A DNA stretch of 17,617 bases from an uncultured bacterium (GTDB lineage Bacteria > Bacteroidota > Bacteroidia > Sphingobacteriales > Sphingobacteriaceae). Of this stretch, positions 1 to 6,922 are shown piece by piece. The notes beneath the pieces are model-generated. The model ran no database searches, had not been told where the DNA came from, and saw only the letters and a list, made by a program, of their open reading frames with translations. The translations under genes and the position numbers were made by a program. The stretch spans positions 1-17,617 of the forward strand of contig CAJBVG010000164.1 of NCBI GenBank assembly GCA_903958995.1, in the 5' to 3' direction. Every line of letters begins with the position of its first letter. Position 1 is the first letter of the stretch.

Positions 1-26
1 ACGAACACAAAAAAACTTCATCGTGA

Positions 27-50
27 CGGTGGCTGAGCGGAGCCGAAGCC
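27..50 (+). repeat. REP-like palindromic element, copy 1
   Basis: CGGT is followed by a 20-bp imperfect hairpin with the core CTGAGCGGAGCCGAAG and outer bases GG/CC. It is GC-rich within AT-rich DNA. The same core occurs at 110-133, 4548-4571 (reverse) and 15449-15472. Each has different but complementary outer dinucleotides, which suggests selection for a hairpin. Confidence 0.75.
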
Positions 51-109
51 AGCGTTAGAAAATGTCGAAGCGTGGACGCTTCGACGAACACAAAAAAACT
101 TCATCGTGA

Positions 110-133
110 CGGTGGCTGAGCGGAGCCGAAGCC
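110..133 (+). repeat. REP-like palindromic element, copy 2
   Basis: This is identical to the copy at 27-50 and lies in the second 83-bp tandem unit. It has the CGGT leader, the core CTGAGCGGAGCCGAAG and outer bases GG/CC. It arose with the 83-bp duplication and so is not an independent insertion. Confidence 0.75.
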
Positions 134-179
134 AGCGTTAGAAAATGTCGAAGCGTGGACGCTTCGACGAACGGAGTTC

Positions 180-225
180 AAATTAACATTAGCACATTAG
201 CAAATTGACCAATTGGCACATTAAC
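180..225 (-). repeat. Period-8 AAT-N5 repeat at the uvrA 3' end
   Basis: Read on the minus strand from the uvrA stop, the sequence runs as octamers AATGTGCC, AATTGGTC, AATTTGCT, AATGTGCT, with AAT every 8 bases. The array starts three bases after the TAG stop. It is the same family as the arrays after dnaX, icd and the SGNH hydrolase gene. It has weaker inverted symmetry than the other copies, and no T-tract terminator is seen here. Confidence 0.7.
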
Positions 226-3063
226 CTAAAGTTCTTTCTTCAAGAAGCGTCCCGTATAACTCTTCTTATCTTTTGCTAGTTCTTCTGGGGTTCCGGTGAA
301 GATGATTTGTCCGCCGCCGGCGCCGCCTTCTGGACCCATGTCGATTACATGATCCGCAACTTTTATGACGTCCATATTGTGTTCTATCACCACAACTGTG
401 TTTCCTCTGTTCACCAATTCATCTAAAACACCCAATAAAATTCTGATGTCTTCGAAATGTAATCCGGTGGTAGGTTCATCGAGAATATAAATGGTTTTAC
501 CAGTATCTTTTTTAGAAAGCTCTGTTGCTAATTTTACTCGTTGTGCTTCTCCTCCCGATAAGGTAATGGATGATTGCCCAATGGTAATGTAACCCAAGCC
601 TACATCTTGTATCGTTTTTATTTTACGAAGGATGTGTGGCATGTTCTCAAAAAATGGAACAGCTTCTTCAATGCTCATGTTCAATACATCGGCAATCGAT
701 TTTCCTTCGTATCGCACTTCTAATGTTTCTCTATTGTATCGCTTACCATTACACGTTTCGCATAACACCTGCACATCGGGTAAGAAATTCATTTCAATTA
801 CTTTCATCCCCGCTCCTTCACAAGTTTCACACCGTCCGCCTTTTACATTGAAAGAAAATCGACCGGGTTTGTATCCTCTTATTTTTGCTTCTGGCAACTG
901 AACATATAAGTTTCTGATGTCGGAAAATACTCCGGTGTAGGTTGCTGGATTTGATCGTGGTGTTCTACCGATCGGTGTTTGATCGATCTCAATAACTTTA
1001 TCTAAATGCTCTAATCCTTTAATGGATTTATACGCTAATGGTTTTCTTTTCGAATGATAAATATGTTGATTTAAAATTGGGTAAAGTGTCTCGTTGATTA
1101 AGGTTGATTTACCACTTCCCGAAACTCCTGTAATGCAAATAAATTTCCCTAATGGAATTTCAAGAGTTACATTTTGTAAATTATTTCCCGAAGCTTTTTC
1201 TAATTTCAATACTTCCCCATTTCCTTTTCTTCTTTTCTTCGGAATCTCAATTGCGCGTTCGCCATTGATGTATTGCGCTGTAATGGTTTTTGATTTTAGA
1301 ATTTCTGCTGGTGTACCTTGCGCAACAATTTGTCCGCCGTGTACCCCTGCCGCCGGACCAACATCTATGACATGATCCGCTTCCATAATCATATCCTTAT
1401 CATGCTCCACTACAAGAATGGAATTCCCTAAATCGCGTAGGTTTTTTAAGGCATGAATTAATTTTTCATTATCGCGTTGATGTAAACCAATTGATGGCTC
1501 ATCCAATATATACAGTACGTTCACGAGTTGCGAACCGATCTGAGTAGCTAAACGAATACGTTGTGCTTCTCCACCCGAAAGAGATTTCGATACTCTGTCG
1601 AGGTTCAAATATTCTAAACCTACATCCAATAAAAATCCGATGCGTGCTCTAATTTCTTTTAATATTTCAGAAGCAATTATATTCTGACGGTCGGTTAATC
1701 TTTTTTCTAAATCTGTGAACCATTTCGATAAGCTGTTTAAATCCATCGATGCTAAATCGTAAATATGTTTACTATCAATTTTGAAATACAAAGATTCTTT
1801 TTTCAAACGAGCACCATCACACGTTGGGCAAGCTACTTTTTGCACAAACTCCTCGATGTCGTGATCATCATCATCGGCTTTGCGATCATTTTGTTGATCC
1901 AAGTATTTTATGATACCATGGTAGGTTACATTGTACGAAGCCATTTGTCCACCGTACTGCATTTGTACAGGGATTGGTTCTTCGGTACCATATAAGATTG
2001 CTTTAATCACTTCTTTAGGTAATTTCTCTAAAGGAGTTTGCATGGTAAATCCCATCGCCTTTCCAAGAGCTTTCAGCATTTGGAAATTCCAAGATTCACG
2101 ATATTCTCCTAGGGCCACAATTCCTCCGTTGGAGATACTCAACTTCTTATTAGGCATTAATAAATTTTCATCTACTTCAAACACATAACCTAAACCATCG
2201 CATTGTTCGCAAGCACCGTAAGGTGAGTTAAACGAAAATGAATTAGGTTGTGGTTCATCATACGACAAACCTGTGTCTGCACACATTAAAAACTTACTAA
2301 AATGCTGATCGGTTTTTGTGTCGTGATCGGATATTTTAATAATACCTTTGGCTTGCTTCATCGCGGAGCGCACTGCATTTACTACACGTGTACGTTCTTT
2401 CTCGTTTACTACAATGCGATCAACAACAATTTCGATGTCGTGAATTTTATAACGATCTACTTGCATTTTCGGCACTAACTCCATCACTTCACTATCCACA
2501 CGCACTTTCAAGTAACCTTGTTTACGAATCTGCTCAAAGAGTTCGCGGTAATGTCCTTTTCTTCCTTTAACAATAGGTGCTAAAACAGAAATGGTTTTGT
2601 TTTTATAATTTTTTATAATGGTATCGATAATTTGATCTTCACTCATTTTAATCATGAGCTTACCGGTGTTGTACGAATACGCTTCTGCAACACGCGCATA
2701 GAACAAACGAAGAAAATCGTATATCTCGGTAATTGTACCAACTGTACTTCTTGGATTTTTACTTGTAGTTTTTTGTTCGATGGCAATCACTGGACTTAGT
2801 CCATCGATTTTATCGACATCGGGGCGTTCTAGTCCGCCGAGGAACTGACGAGAGTACGCATTAAAAGTTTCCATGTAACGACGTTGACCTTCGGCATAAA
2901 TGGTATCGAAAGCCAATGATGATTTACCGCTACCACTTAGTCCGGTAATAACGACTAACTGATTTCGGGGAAACTTAACATCAATATTTTTTAAATTATG
3001 TACTCTTGCACCGTAAACTTCAAGTTGAGAATGGTCTTTCGGTAGTTCTGCCTTTTTCTTCAT
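226..3063 (-). CDS. uvrA: Excinuclease ABC subunit A (UvrA)
   Basis: UvrA is the damage-sensing ATPase of nucleotide excision repair. As a dimer it scans DNA, loads UvrB at bulky lesions, and leaves before UvrC cuts. The 945-aa product has the normal family length. Both ABC modules are intact. The first has Walker A GLSGSGKSS at about 41-49 and signature LSGGEAQRIRLA. The second has Walker A GVSGSGKST near 647 and signature LSGGEAQRVKLA. CPTC and the CETC/CETCNG zinc-binding cysteines (about 740-775) are present. The start ATG gives MKKKAELPKD; only a weak AGGA sits just before it. The upstream transglycosylase gene on the same strand is separated by a terminator, so uvrA is probably transcribed on its own. 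No SOS-type operator was recognised. Identification is secure. Confidence 0.98.
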   Translation of the reverse strand: MKKKAELPKDHSQLEVYGARVHNLKNIDVKFPRNQLVVITGLSGSGKSSLAFDTIYAEGQRRYMETFNAYSRQFLGGLERPDVDKIDGLSPVIAIEQKTTSKNPRSTVGTITEIYDFLRLFYARVAEAYSYNTGKLMIKMSEDQIIDTIIKNYKNKTISVLAPIVKGRKGHYRELFEQIRKQGYLKVRVDSEVMELVPKMQVDRYKIHDIEIVVDRIVVNEKERTRVVNAVRSAMKQAKGIIKISDHDTKTDQHFSKFLMCADTGLSYDEPQPNSFSFNSPYGACEQCDGLGYVFEVDENLLMPNKKLSISNGGIVALGEYRESWNFQMLKALGKAMGFTMQTPLEKLPKEVIKAILYGTEEPIPVQMQYGGQMASYNVTYHGIIKYLDQQNDRKADDDDHDIEEFVQKVACPTCDGARLKKESLYFKIDSKHIYDLASMDLNSLSKWFTDLEKRLTDRQNIIASEILKEIRARIGFLLDVGLEYLNLDRVSKSLSGGEAQRIRLATQIGSQLVNVLYILDEPSIGLHQRDNEKLIHALKNLRDLGNSILVVEHDKDMIMEADHVIDVGPAAGVHGGQIVAQGTPAEILKSKTITAQYINGERAIEIPKKRRKGNGEVLKLEKASGNNLQNVTLEIPLGKFICITGVSGSGKSTLINETLYPILNQHIYHSKRKPLAYKSIKGLEHLDKVIEIDQTPIGRTPRSNPATYTGVFSDIRNLYVQLPEAKIRGYKPGRFSFNVKGGRCETCEGAGMKVIEMNFLPDVQVLCETCNGKRYNRETLEVRYEGKSIADVLNMSIEEAVPFFENMPHILRKIKTIQDVGLGYITIGQSSITLSGGEAQRVKLATELSKKDTGKTIYILDEPTTGLHFEDIRILLGVLDELVNRGNTVVVIEHNMDVIKVADHVIDMGPEGGAGGGQIIFTGTPEELAKDKKSYTGRFLKKEL

Positions 3064-3082
3064 ATCCTAATAACAAATTAAC

Positions 3083-3119
3083 AAAAAAAATCCTCATGAG
3101 TTTCGATCTCAAGAGGATT
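3083..3119 (-). terminator. Intrinsic terminator after the MltD-like gene
   Basis: The hairpin arms AATCCTC (3089-3095) and GAGGATT (3113-3119) are extended by GAG/CTC around a 7-nt loop. On the minus strand this is followed by a run of eight U (A tract 3083-3090). It lies 22 bp past the stop of the transglycosylase gene and upstream of uvrA, so it probably separates the two transcripts. A-rich sequence on the other flank could let it work in both directions. Confidence 0.8.
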
Positions 3120-3141
3120 GTGAAGAAAAAAAATATTTTGA

Positions 3142-4098
3142 TTAATGTCCTTCAAACGGACTCTTATCTAATGAACCAGATTTCGGGATTTGTATGTAAT
3201 AAGGTTTACTTTCTTTATTCTCCAAATAGGCTTCACGCAACCAAGGGTTAAAGGTTTTTACAATCTTGTAATTCACCTTTAAACGCATTGCAAATAATGC
3301 AATATCAGAGATGGCAGTATCAACCTTAACGGTATACGTAGGGATTTGTGGGTACATGTCTTTTTTACGAACACGGTAACCATATTCATCAGGGTTTTCC
3401 ATGATTTCTTTCATGGCTACAATTCTAAAGATATACCTCGAAGTTTCTTGGTTAAGCACTAAGTCGTAGTAATTGCTGGTTCGTTGACGAGCAATTTGTG
3501 TACGCACACCTGTAAGTCCCATATTATAGGCTGCTGCCACTAAAGTCCAATTACCTAACTGTCGGTATAATTTATTAAAGTAATCGCAAGCCGCTTGGGT
3601 CGATTTTTCTACATGGTAACGTTCGTCAACCTGCGCATTAACTTCTAAGCCATATTCCTTCGCTGTATTTTCCATGAATTGCCAGAAACCAACAGCACCG
3701 GCTGGTGAGGTGAGGTTCAGGAAACCTGTTTCAATAACGGGGATATACTTGAAATCTTCCGGGATACCATTTCGCTTTAAAATCGGATCAATTACTGGGA
3801 ACCAACGATTAGCACGCTTGTGTACTAAAATGGTTTGAGTTTGCCAATAGGTGTTGACCAGTAGTTCGCGATCCATACGCTCATATACTTCAGCATCATA
3901 TAAAGGCATTGTTTCATCTGCGAAGCAAAGATTTTTAGGAACCTCTAACGCATAGATTTGGTATTTCGATTTAAAAAGTTGTCGGTACTCATCGTCGCCA
4001 AGGCGAGTCGCAAAAGTGAACAACTGAAATAGTATTGTCAGGATCATCAATAAAGCGAAGCTTAAAATCACTTTACTGTACTTAATGATTTGTTTCAT
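3142..4098 (-). CDS. Membrane-anchored lytic transglycosylase (SLT/MltD-like)
   Basis: This enzyme is likely to cleave the MurNAc-GlcNAc bond of peptidoglycan non-hydrolytically, giving 1,6-anhydro ends, during wall turnover. The 318-aa product has one hydrophobic segment at about 10-30 (signal anchor). An SLT domain at about 105-235 follows. The motif VIETGF carries the probable catalytic Glu123 (usually written ESGF), and AGAVGFWQFM and AAAYNMG follow in family order. A C-terminal stretch of about 250-310 (YTVKVDTAISDIALFA...NPWLREAYL) resembles the degenerate LysM-like tails of Bacteroidota MltD proteins. No lipobox was found, so it is probably a membrane or periplasmic protein and not a lipoprotein. 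The start is supported by AAAGGAGA just upstream, one of few good SD sequences here. A terminator follows the gene. Confidence 0.9.
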   Translation of the reverse strand: MKQIIKYSKVILSFALLMILTILFQLFTFATRLGDDEYRQLFKSKYQIYALEVPKNLCFADETMPLYDAEVYERMDRELLVNTYWQTQTILVHKRANRWFPVIDPILKRNGIPEDFKYIPVIETGFLNLTSPAGAVGFWQFMENTAKEYGLEVNAQVDERYHVEKSTQAACDYFNKLYRQLGNWTLVAAAYNMGLTGVRTQIARQRTSNYYDLVLNQETSRYIFRIVAMKEIMENPDEYGYRVRKKDMYPQIPTYTVKVDTAISDIALFAMRLKVNYKIVKTFNPWLREAYLENKESKPYYIQIPKSGSLDKSPFEGH

Positions 4099-4102
4099 AA
4101 AT

Positions 4103-4110
4103 TCTCCTTT
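4103..4110 (-). promoter_or_regulatory. Strong Shine-Dalgarno of the MltD-like gene
   Basis: The minus strand reads AAAGGAGA a few bases before the ATG at 4098. Most genes in this window have no SD, as is usual in Bacteroidota. This one therefore fixes the start and may mark unusual translational control. Confidence 0.75.
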
Positions 4111-4146
4111 CGTTTAGTTAATTGAATTGTATTGTCAAATCTGCCG

Positions 4147-4154
4147 CAAAAGTA
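4147..4154 (-). promoter_or_regulatory. Putative -7 promoter box, MltD-like gene
   Basis: The minus strand reads TACTTTTG, a match to the Bacteroidota -7 consensus TAnnTTTG, about 50 bases before the start codon. A T-rich TTTT lies about 19 bp further upstream, where the -33 element would be. Inferred from consensus only. Confidence 0.5.
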
Positions 4155-4329
4155 CTCATTATTAAGGTGTTTTAAAACAGATGCCTAATTCGAGTAAGAA
4201 TATTAGCAGGATTCAAGAGCTAAAATTGACTCAAAAAGCTAGTTTAAACGCTGTAAGAGGGTAAAATTGGAAATGCTAAAAAAATTTGCTTTTTTTTCCA
4301 TATTGGTGGAGAAAAAGGGTTTTTAAGCG

Positions 4330-4337
4330 TATTTTTG
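4330..4337 (+). promoter_or_regulatory. Putative -7 promoter box, pseudouridine synthase gene
   Basis: TATTTTTG matches TAnnTTTG and ends only four bases before the ATG at 4342. If it is used, transcription would start at or near the start codon and the mRNA would be nearly leaderless. No clear -33 element was found. Confidence 0.5.
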
Positions 4338-4341
4338 CAGA

Positions 4342-6066
4342 ATGGCATACATTAAAAAAGATCGTCGAGACGATGAACAGAGACCCCGAGGTGACCGCAA
4401 AACTGCAGGTGCACCCAGAGGCGACAAGCCGGAAAGAAGATCAACTTCTTCCGATAGAGGTGATAAAAAACCTTATGGTGATAGACCTGAAAGAAGAACA
4501 TCTTCAGATAGAGGTGATAGAAAACCTTACGGTGATAGACCTGATCGCCCTTCGGCTCCGCTCAGGGACCGAGGCGATAAAAAACCTTATGGAGATAGAG
4601 GTGATAGAAAACCTTATGGTGACAGACCTACTTCGGACCGTGGAGAACGCAAACCTTACGGAGACAGACCTACATCAGATAGAGGTGATAGAAAACCTTA
4701 TGGTGACAGACCTGAAAGAAGAACATCTTCAGACAGACCTGAACGTAAACCTTACGGAGACAGACCTACTTCGGACCGTGGAGAACGCAAACCTTACGGA
4801 GACAGACCTACATCAGATAGAGGTGATAGAAAACCTTATGGTGACAGACCTGAGAGAAGAGATTCTAAACCTTACGGAGACAGACCGAAACCTAATGAAC
4901 GTGGATCATCGTATTCAACTAGACCAGTAAGATCAAGTGATGAGAACCGCGATGGAAACCGTGAAGTACAACGTGATGGATATAAACCAAGAAGTAAAAG
5001 CTTCGACACTAAACCAGAACGTAGTCGCCCAGAGAGAAGAACAAAATCAGATAAAATAACTCCTCACAAACCAGGAGCATTCGATAAGTTTGATAAGCGA
5101 TTTGCAAAACCAAACATCAAAGAAGAAATAAAGAAAGAGCGTAAAGAAAGCAGAGAGCGTAAAGTAGAAAATTACGAACGAGCAAGAACTGAACGTAATG
5201 CAGAACGTGGTGCATCAACACCATCAAGGGAGAACAGTGAAGTCACAGAACGCAGAGAGCGAGTAGTTAGAGCACCGAGAGAACGTGAAGAAAAAGTTGA
5301 ATCAACAGAAAGCCAAGAAGGATACGACAGAAAGAAAACTGCACCAAATGAAGAGATTCGTTTGAACAGATTTATTGCAAACTCTGGAGTATGTTCGAGA
5401 AGAAAGGCAGATGAACTTATTGAGAAAGGTGAGATAACGATTAATGGAGAAGTAGTTCGTGAGTTAGGATATAAAGTTAAATACACAGATAGTATTAAGT
5501 ACGAAGGTAAACTCTTAAAGCCGGGAAAGCTCGTATACGTTCTACTAAATAAGCCAAAAGATTACATCACAACAATGGATGATCCGATGGAGCGTAGAAC
5601 GGTAATTGAACTTACAGCGAAAGCAACTAGCGAAAGAATTTTCCCAGTAGGTCGATTAGATAGAAATACAACAGGTTTATTATTATTAACGAATGATGGT
5701 GATTTAGCTGATAAGCTAGCTCACCCTCGTAATCAAGTAAAGAAAGTTTACGAAGTGGAGTTGGATAAAGCCTTAACGACAAGCGATTTTGAGATCATTA
5801 AAAATGGTGTAGAGCTTGAAGACGGACCAGCAAAGCCAGATCAAATCAGTTTCTTAGAAGGAAAGTCTAAAAAATTCTTAGGCATTGAAATTCATATCGG
5901 AAGAAACAGAATTGTTCGTCGTATTTTCGAATCATTAGGGTATGAAGTCGTTCGATTAGACCGTGTAATTTATGCAGGCTTATCGAAGAAAGACTTACCT
6001 CGTGGTCGTCATAGAATGTTGACGAAAGAAGAGATTATTTATTTGAAGCACCTTAATAAGTACTAG
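4342..6066 (+). CDS. rluB: RsuA/RluB-family rRNA pseudouridine synthase with long repetitive N-tail
   Basis: The product probably isomerises a uridine of rRNA to pseudouridine. It has 574 aa, about twice the size of a plain RluB. Residues 1 to about 330 are a disordered, charged tail built from repeats such as DRGDRKPYGDRP. An S4 RNA-binding domain follows at about 337-385 (RLNRFIANSGVCSRRKADEL). The catalytic domain from about 395 has motif GRLDRNTTGLLLLTNDG with catalytic Asp440. The LLLLTNDG...LAHP form fits RluB better than RsuA, but the exact target uridine is not known. Basic tails of this kind occur on Bacteroidota RNA enzymes and may aid RNA binding (inference). Two odd points: a REP-like element is inserted in frame at 4548-4571, adding eight residues (including PSAPLRD), and the stop TAG lies inside a period-7 repeat unit. 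mtgA starts 73 bp downstream. Confidence 0.9.
   Translation: MAYIKKDRRDDEQRPRGDRKTAGAPRGDKPERRSTSSDRGDKKPYGDRPERRTSSDRGDRKPYGDRPDRPSAPLRDRGDKKPYGDRGDRKPYGDRPTSDRGERKPYGDRPTSDRGDRKPYGDRPERRTSSDRPERKPYGDRPTSDRGERKPYGDRPTSDRGDRKPYGDRPERRDSKPYGDRPKPNERGSSYSTRPVRSSDENRDGNREVQRDGYKPRSKSFDTKPERSRPERRTKSDKITPHKPGAFDKFDKRFAKPNIKEEIKKERKESRERKVENYERARTERNAERGASTPSRENSEVTERRERVVRAPREREEKVESTESQEGYDRKKTAPNEEIRLNRFIANSGVCSRRKADELIEKGEITINGEVVRELGYKVKYTDSIKYEGKLLKPGKLVYVLLNKPKDYITTMDDPMERRTVIELTAKATSERIFPVGRLDRNTTGLLLLTNDGDLADKLAHPRNQVKKVYEVELDKALTTSDFEIIKNGVELEDGPAKPDQISFLEGKSKKFLGIEIHIGRNRIVRRIFESLGYEVVRLDRVIYAGLSKKDLPRGRHRMLTKEEIIYLKHLNKY
4453..4887 (+). repeat. In-frame tandem DNA repeats coding the DRGDRKPYGDRP tail
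   Basis: Imperfect 42- to 60-bp units encode variants of SDRGDRKPYGDRP. A larger, recent duplication is visible: 4621-4715 recurs at 4759-4853 with a period of 138 bp (46 codons) and only one difference near its end. Unit number probably varies between strains by slippage or recombination. The repeats keep more than one reading frame open. Confidence 0.85.
4548..4571 (-). mobile_element. REP-like element inserted inside the pseudouridine synthase gene
   Basis: On the minus strand this is CGGT, then the hairpin with core CTGAGCGGAGCCGAAG and outer bases CC/GG. It interrupts the tail repeats within an Arg codon (CG|A). Removing exactly these 24 bases restores the repeat peptide PDRGDKKPYGD without a frame change. 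The insertion site therefore looks like a filled site, with an empty-site ancestor inferable from the neighbouring units. Confidence 0.75.
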
Positions 6067-6137
6067 TAATTAGTAACTGGTGACTAGTGACTGGTATTTC
6101 TAGTCACCTGTTACCAGTCACTAGTTACCAATAGTTA
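6062..6137. repeat. Period-7 ACTRGTR inverted repeat after the pseudouridine synthase gene
   Basis: The array reads ACTAGTA, ATTAGTA, ACTGGTG, ACTAGTG, ACTGGTA, then turns into the reverse complement. The best arms are 6079-6096 and 6112-6129, 18 bp with one mismatch. The stop codon TAG of the gene (6064-6066) lies within the first heptamer. It fills the whole gap before mtgA, so it would form a hairpin in any read-through mRNA. There is no T tract, so it is not a standard terminator. Confidence 0.8.
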
Positions 6138-6139
6138 GA

Positions 6140-6820
6140 ATGAAGAGAAAAATTATCGCCACAGTCTCCAAACTCCTACTCTACTTCTTCGCCATAAGTA
6201 TAGGGATGACTATTATTTATCGATTCGTACCACCACCTATTACATTTTTGATGGTGCAACGAATGCTGGAGCAAAAGATGGACGGTGATAAGGTGAAGTT
6301 GAAAAAGGATTGGGTTTCTATAGAGCACATATCTCCATTTATGCAAAGAGCTGCCATAGCTTCAGAAGATGGGCATTTTATGGACCATCATGGTTTTGAT
6401 ATTGAGGCGATGCAAAAAGCTTATAACCACAATCAGAAAAGTAAGAAAACTAAAGGCGGTTCAACGATTTCGCAACAAGTAGCTAAAAACATTTTTCTTT
6501 GGCCACAGCGTTCTTATTTTAGAAAAGGGCTAGAAGCTTATTTTACCATATTAATTGAAACCATTTGGAGTAAAAAGAGGATCATGGAAGTGTACCTTAA
6601 TTGCATTGAAATGGGCGATGGTGTTTATGGTATTGAAGCTGCAGCACAACACTATTTCAAAAAGCCTGCTGGTAATTTAAGCAAACGAGAGTCTGCAGCA
6701 ATCGCAGCGATACTCCCCAACCCTATCAAATGGTCGGCGTCTAAGCCGAATGCCTATATCCAAAAAAGGCAGTATCGTATACTAAAAGCGATGCGCTACG
6801 TAGGTAAACCACAGTGGTAA
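6140..6820 (+). CDS. mtgA: Monofunctional peptidoglycan glycosyltransferase (GT51)
   Basis: MtgA polymerises lipid II into glycan strands at the outer face of the inner membrane, without a transpeptidase domain. The 226-aa product has a membrane segment at about 8-28 and then a GT51 domain. The first catalytic Glu is Glu76 in ASEDGHF. The family motifs GGSTISQQVAKN (107-118), KKRIMEVYLN (Glu150) and GVYGIEAAAQHYF follow. The protein ends soon after the ILPNP motif, as expected for MtgA and unlike class A PBPs. No SD is seen before the ATG. It may be co-transcribed with the upstream pseudouridine synthase gene, but a hairpin-forming repeat fills the 73-bp gap. Confidence 0.95.
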   Translation: MKRKIIATVSKLLLYFFAISIGMTIIYRFVPPPITFLMVQRMLEQKMDGDKVKLKKDWVSIEHISPFMQRAAIASEDGHFMDHHGFDIEAMQKAYNHNQKSKKTKGGSTISQQVAKNIFLWPQRSYFRKGLEAYFTILIETIWSKKRIMEVYLNCIEMGDGVYGIEAAAQHYFKKPAGNLSKRESAAIAAILPNPIKWSASKPNAYIQKRQYRILKAMRYVGKPQW

Positions 6821-6876
6821 AAGTACTAATTCAAGTAGCACAGCTTAAGCTAATTATCTTTCTATTTGTATACGGC

Positions 6877-6902
6877 TAAATGCTAAGAATATTAAGCATT
6901 TA
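6877..6902. other. Short dyad between mtgA and the sensor kinase gene
   Basis: TAAATGCT and AGCATTTA form a perfect 8-bp inverted repeat with a 10-nt loop, centred about 30 bases before the kinase start. It could be a weak terminator or an operator. Nothing else in the 102-bp gap was recognised apart from AT-rich promoter-like sequence. Confidence 0.35.
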
Positions 6903-6922
6903 ACGATTCAATTCTAATCATA

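Larger units (their letters stand above)
1..172. repeat. Two tandem copies of an 83-bp unit
   Basis: Positions 1-83 and 84-166 are identical, and 167-172 begins a third copy, so the array was probably longer and may continue left of the window. Each unit holds an A7 run, one REP-like palindrome (27-50 and 110-133), and a perfect 9-bp inverted repeat, GTCGAAGCG/CGCTTCGAC with a TGGA loop, at 64-85 and 147-168. There is no convincing gene here. The array lies downstream of uvrA, which reads towards it. The perfect identity of the copies points to a recent duplication. Confidence 0.9.

Noticed and set aside
1..172. The 83-bp tandem units as a CRISPR array
   Set aside because: The units are identical over their full length, with no unique spacers, and there are no cas genes nearby.
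4286..4930. A 214-aa open frame in the second forward frame, rich in ENLMVTDL repeats
   Set aside because: It is the shadow of the repetitive pseudouridine synthase tail: tandem units whose length is a multiple of three keep other frames open. It has no own domain, SD or family resemblance.
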